Source: Uloborus plumipes
Lineage: Eukaryota; Arthropoda; Arachnida; Araneae; Uloboridae
Length of the DNA: 64,000 bases
Direction: 5' to 3'
Assembly (NCBI GenBank): GCA_038373865.1
Contig: JAXGGA010000076.1
Coordinates: forward strand, 124,001-188,000
Of the stretch, positions 60,332-64,000 are shown in pieces. The position numbers were made by a program, and so were the translations under genes. How positions within the stretch are numbered: the stretch's first letter is position 1; the number at the start of each line of letters is the position of its first letter. A model generated the notes under the pieces. The model was not told where the DNA came from. It made no database searches and saw nothing but the letters and a program-made list of their open reading frames with translations.

Positions 60332-62478
60332 GAAGATCAAGGTTCTTTTTTTAACAAAAAATCAACTGCTAAAAGTTTGCATTGACATGCAAAGAAACAA
60401 ATATGCATTTTAAAATTGTTGCTGAGGTATTTGAGTTACTTTTTCCTATTTATTCATATGTGCTCAGTTCCGACGGATAGTGCCCGTGAAAAACTTTTGA
60501 CAGAAAACTATATAAAACCACCCTGTTACTTACATTTTATTTAATTGTAAATGACATGGCATGAAATAAAGGTAACAAATTACTTCAAATTAATTTGTAT
60601 AAATTGCAAAACTTTAATTCTATGCAATTTTTGATTAAATTCAGATTTTTAAAATAATATATTTTTTTAATTTAAATAACTCTAAATTTTATCTAGTATA
60701 TATGAAAAATTTTCAATAAATCTTAAATGTTATTACTTTGCCTTTAGTATGATGCGATACTGTGTTAAGTGCACGGAGTTTATCATTAATAAGCCATCAC
60801 CAAAATCAGAAAAGTGGTCAGTCATGATGAGTCGGTAATCGGAAATCTGTTGCGATTAACTTCAATCCTTCGTGCGGGTGAGAGGGAAGTGCTAAACTGT
60901 TGCTATCAAAATGCCCGAAAATGGGTTTCGTTGGGCAACTGTATTTATTAGCTATGTAGTTAAGCCTTGAGGAGACCAGGTAAAGCAGTTTCGGCTAAAA
61001 TTCGATTCATACTTTTTTCTATCATTAAAGAGTTTGAACTGTTATCTATATCACAATTGTTTATTAGAAAAACAGAAGCTTTTCAGAACTTTTTGTTCTT
61101 TCAAAAGCATTCACTGTGTTCATCATATGAATGGAATCTTTAAATGCGCTTTTCTCGAAACATGAATTTTTCATTTTCATGTTCCTTTTTTGTTCAATAT
61201 CTATCAAACTTACAAGGCCAAGTCATTAATGACACTTATATTATGTAGTTTTAAACATTTTACCGAAAGGGTTTGACAGTGTATTGATAAATATATTTTT
61301 TATCGAGTCAAAAATCATCAAAAATGTGATCATCAATTTTTATTTCCCCTTAGATAGAAAAGGGCATGTTAAAGCATATAAAACATGGTCTTCTAGCATG
61401 TGTAACAAAATCTTAGTCCTATCTTTCCCCATTTCCAAGAAAAATTTACATAAAGTTAGTGAATTTAACATGGCGGAGATAGGGCTTATACCCGGTCCCC
61501 TTGAGCGGCTAATATCTATCCCTGCACGTTTCTTACATTGCGATCAGTCGTTTAATACTATCACTCCCGATATGATCACATTAAGCGGAAGTAACTAAGA
61601 ATAAACCATCATCTAATAAATCAGAAAAGTGGTCTGCCGCAACCGGAAATTTGTTGCGTTCGACTTCGATCCTAAACGCGGGGGAGAGAGAGGGAAGTGC
61701 AAAAGCGTTATTATCCCGAATGCCGAAAAAGTGTTTTGTTGGAGAGCTTTGCGTGCGATAAGAGCTGCCGGCACGCTTCACTGGCTGCCTGCTCTTAAGA
61801 ACCTGTCCTACCTAGGGTCTTTGCACCTCACCTCACCACGTGATGCTCATGAAATGAGGGACCCGGAAAACCTTCAATTGCGCCGGCGCTTCGGATTGCC
61901 TTCGCACAAAACACACGAATATTTGAGAGGGACGACATGAAATATACCAACTACGTTTCCGATTTTCCCACGGTTCGTGGCGGCATCAATTTCTTGTGAG
62001 GGAAATTTGGGTTGTTTTCAAGCATTTTAATTTCAGATAAGGTATAATCACCAGAAGTTGACGCTCGATTTTAGGAACACCTTGCTTGGGACCACGGAAA
62101 ACGAGCGTAGAAACGAGAGTTCATAACGACGAAATGCACTAAAAACATTGAACTGAGTATGGTACGCATATATGGCAAGTTCTGTCAATAATAAGATTTT
62201 TTTTTTGGGGGGGGGGGTTAGAGAATTCATCTAAACACATACGTCCAGATCATACGTTCAGATCATAAGATCAAGGTTTGCCCACCATTTTTAAGCAAAT
62301 TTATTTATTTATAAAAGTAAAAGCAAAGACGGAGGAAGATGATATTGCAATTGAAATGCAAGGGATTATCTTCTTCCCCGAGACTTTCTTTCCGTGACGC
62401 TGGAAGTCTAAGGAAAGAGCTACTTTGACTTTACGCTCAGTTTGTAAAAATAATATATTTTTGCCATTTCCAATTCTG

Positions 62479-62512
<34 letters not shown>

Positions 62513-62925
62513 GAAAGAAAATTTCAATGTTTTAATGGAAGAAATTTGAGGATGAACAAATATTTTGTAAAATCACGAGTGCTCGTAAATTTTGAGGTTA
62601 TTAAAATCAAGCGTCAACTTTAGTAATTGATATTGCAACCAGTTGTTGACACTTATAAAAAATGTGGTGAAAAGTAAGCATTGCAAGTCTAAACACCACA
62701 TTATGATTTTGACTAAAAAACGGTACCTAGTTATTTTTTTTTTCAGGCCTTTTAAATTAGCATTATAAATTGATGATTAAATTCAAATTGCACACCTTTC
62801 AGCTTATTCTTTATGAGTCTCAACTACTAGTTGCAGTACAGTTATTGGTGACTTTATTTTGTGTAAATTAAAAAGTTTTTTTTTCGAATTTAACATAACA
62901 TTTTAGAAAACGAGAGAAGAGTCCA
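60332..62925. other. Gene-free stretch with a pair of ~150-bp direct repeats
   Basis: Sequence at 60795-60955 and 61608-61765 is a diverged direct repeat. Shared pieces include ATCAGAAAAGTGGTC, TCGGAAATCTGTTGCG against CCGGAAATTTGTTGCG, and GAGAGGGAAGTGC. A ~30-bp TA run is at 62481-62510. Open frames at 61284-61598 and 61629-61940 have no recognised domain. Confidence 0.5.
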
Positions 62926-63095
62926 TACTGCAAAAAAATTAAATGTTGTTTTTACAGTATAATACAGCTAATTTTATAGTAATAAAGTGTAAAATTGCTA
63001 ATGTTGTAATTTATTATTGTGCATTTTATAGTTTTAAACTGGAACCTCTGTTTACAGTATTATATTACAAAAACAACAGTTTAGTTTTTGCAATG
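62926..63095. mobile_element. 170-bp MITE, short form of the 46189 family
   Basis: Ends TACTGCAAAAAAATTAAA and, reversed, CATTGCAAAAACTAAA; CA on both sides (62924-62925 and 63096-63097). Inner TTTTTACAGTATAATACAGC and CTGTTTACAGTATTATATTA match the subterminal parts of the 46189 element, but the minisatellite is not expanded. Confidence 0.75.
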
Positions 63096-63097
63096 CA

Positions 63098-64000
63098 ATA
63101 CTACCTGAGATACTTTTAAAGAAATATAAGCCTACAATAAATTTTGAAGAAACTATTGTGATATTTGGTGCTATTAATAAATTGAAGAGCCTTTGTTCAA
63201 TTTATATGCTTAAGTATTATAATCATTATTAATTTAGTTAATAAATACGAATCATTATATTAGTCTCAGCAGAGAGTAGTGACCACACGCCACTAACACA
63301 ACAAGAGTTGGTTACATTTCGGTTACAGTAAACAGTTGCTGTTATAGAGAAACAAAATTACAGTTATCTCTTAAATTATATATTCATTATTTCCTCCAAC
63401 TAATGACGAGTAAAATTAATACTAATATAAATTCAAGTAGGGGAATGTGGGGCAAAGTGAAATAGTAAAATATTTTCAGTTTGCATTGTCACCTATCTAG
63501 TAATGTTTTAACTAAGTTCCTAGTCATATATTCTGAGTAATAAAACTCTGCTTACTTATGATAATTACAATTTAAAGAATTCATCTTTTCTATTAGTTTT
63601 AATTCAGAACAAGCTTTTAACCCAAATACTGGTTTACATTCTACATCAATAAAATTGTTTGCTATTTTACAACAGTGCTACATTTAAAGCTATTCAGTTG
63701 AACAATTTACTAAAAAGGTACCTTCTAGCTTCAATTTAAAATTACATCCTGCAGTAAAATTAGTCATTAAGCTTAGGTTTAACTTTGACACTATTCAAAA
63801 CAGATAAGTAAAATATCAACTTCATCAGCCGTATCCAGATTAAAATCAGCATTGAAATGCTTTGAAGTTTTTCAATGTTTTATAGCACAAAAACTGCAGA
63901 TGGCATTTGGGGCTTTTGTCAAACGTCTTTCCATCCATAAGCTCATTATTCTTTGCACTGAAAAAGGCTTCCCTTGCAACGTCGAAAAAGGTGTTAGCAG
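63098..64000. other. Gene-free end of window
   Basis: At 63438 the string GGGGAATGTGGGGCAAAGTG follows TA and looks like the left end of a TA-target MITE whose other end would lie outside the window or has been lost. Nothing else supported. Confidence 0.4.

Noticed and set aside
61629..61940. 103-codon plus-strand frame
   Set aside because: Begins inside the direct-repeat copy and shows no known domain; not supported as a gene.
1..64000. LTR retrotransposons or endogenous viral sequence
   Set aside because: No paired long terminal repeats, primer-binding site, gag/pol or viral protein motif seen anywhere in the window.

Overview
The window is AT-rich animal DNA: long introns, GT-AG splice sites, tRNA-derived SINEs and a very dense load of DNA transposons. 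No bacterial-type operons or tRNA/rRNA genes are present. The gene content and transposon mix (P, hAT, Tc1, mariner, DD41D-like, piggyBac-type and long-inverted-repeat elements) suggest an arthropod, most likely an arachnid. That placement is inference; no species can be named from the sequence alone.

Host gene. One gene on the minus strand runs through most of the window, from an exon at 47178 down to one at 4638, and continues past both ends. I reconstructed 14 exons (3918 coding nt, 1306 codons). Every exon has AG/GT boundaries and every intron is phase 1. The product has four 10-cysteine VWC domains (exons at 41215, 25333, 15780 and 10516). Between them lie Thr/Ser/Pro-rich linkers, including one 1761-nt exon. 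This is a secreted or matrix-type mucin-like VWC protein, with insect tenectin as the nearest comparison by architecture. Between the first two VWC exons, four homologous ~165-nt linker exons (40920, 39907, 35865, 30073) sit in homologous intron sequence, so a block of exon plus intron has been tandemly multiplied.

Mobile DNA. The introns hold two sets of nested transposons. At 18996-23628 a small TIR element is split by a TA-target element, which is split by a foldback element with ~1-kb arms and a 9-10 bp target duplication, which is split by a DD41D-like mariner. At 31387-35711 a Tc1-like element carries a mariner that carries a further TA-target element, plus two hAT-type MITEs. Other elements include a 3-kb long-inverted-repeat element at 5159-8175, two further decayed Tc1 transposases, a second DD41D-like copy, tandem LINE fragments, two SINE families and about ten MITEs, most with readable target duplications.

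P element. At 51007-56723 lies a structurally complete P-type transposon on the plus strand. It has terminal inverted repeats beginning CATAGATCTTATAA, a perfect 8-bp target duplication (GCCTGAGG), subterminal inverted repeats, and a four-exon THAP-domain transposase whose spliced frame I can read without a break (893 aa). This is the most interesting item in the window. Its last intron carries an early in-frame stop if retained, and a 36-bp perfect palindrome.

Region by region: 1-1045 LINE fragments; 1489-4407 TIR elements; 4638-47178 the VWC gene with transposon-filled introns; 47179-51006 sparse sequence with one LINE tail; 51007-56723 the P element; 56724-64000 sparse sequence with a dead DD41D-like element and small repeats.
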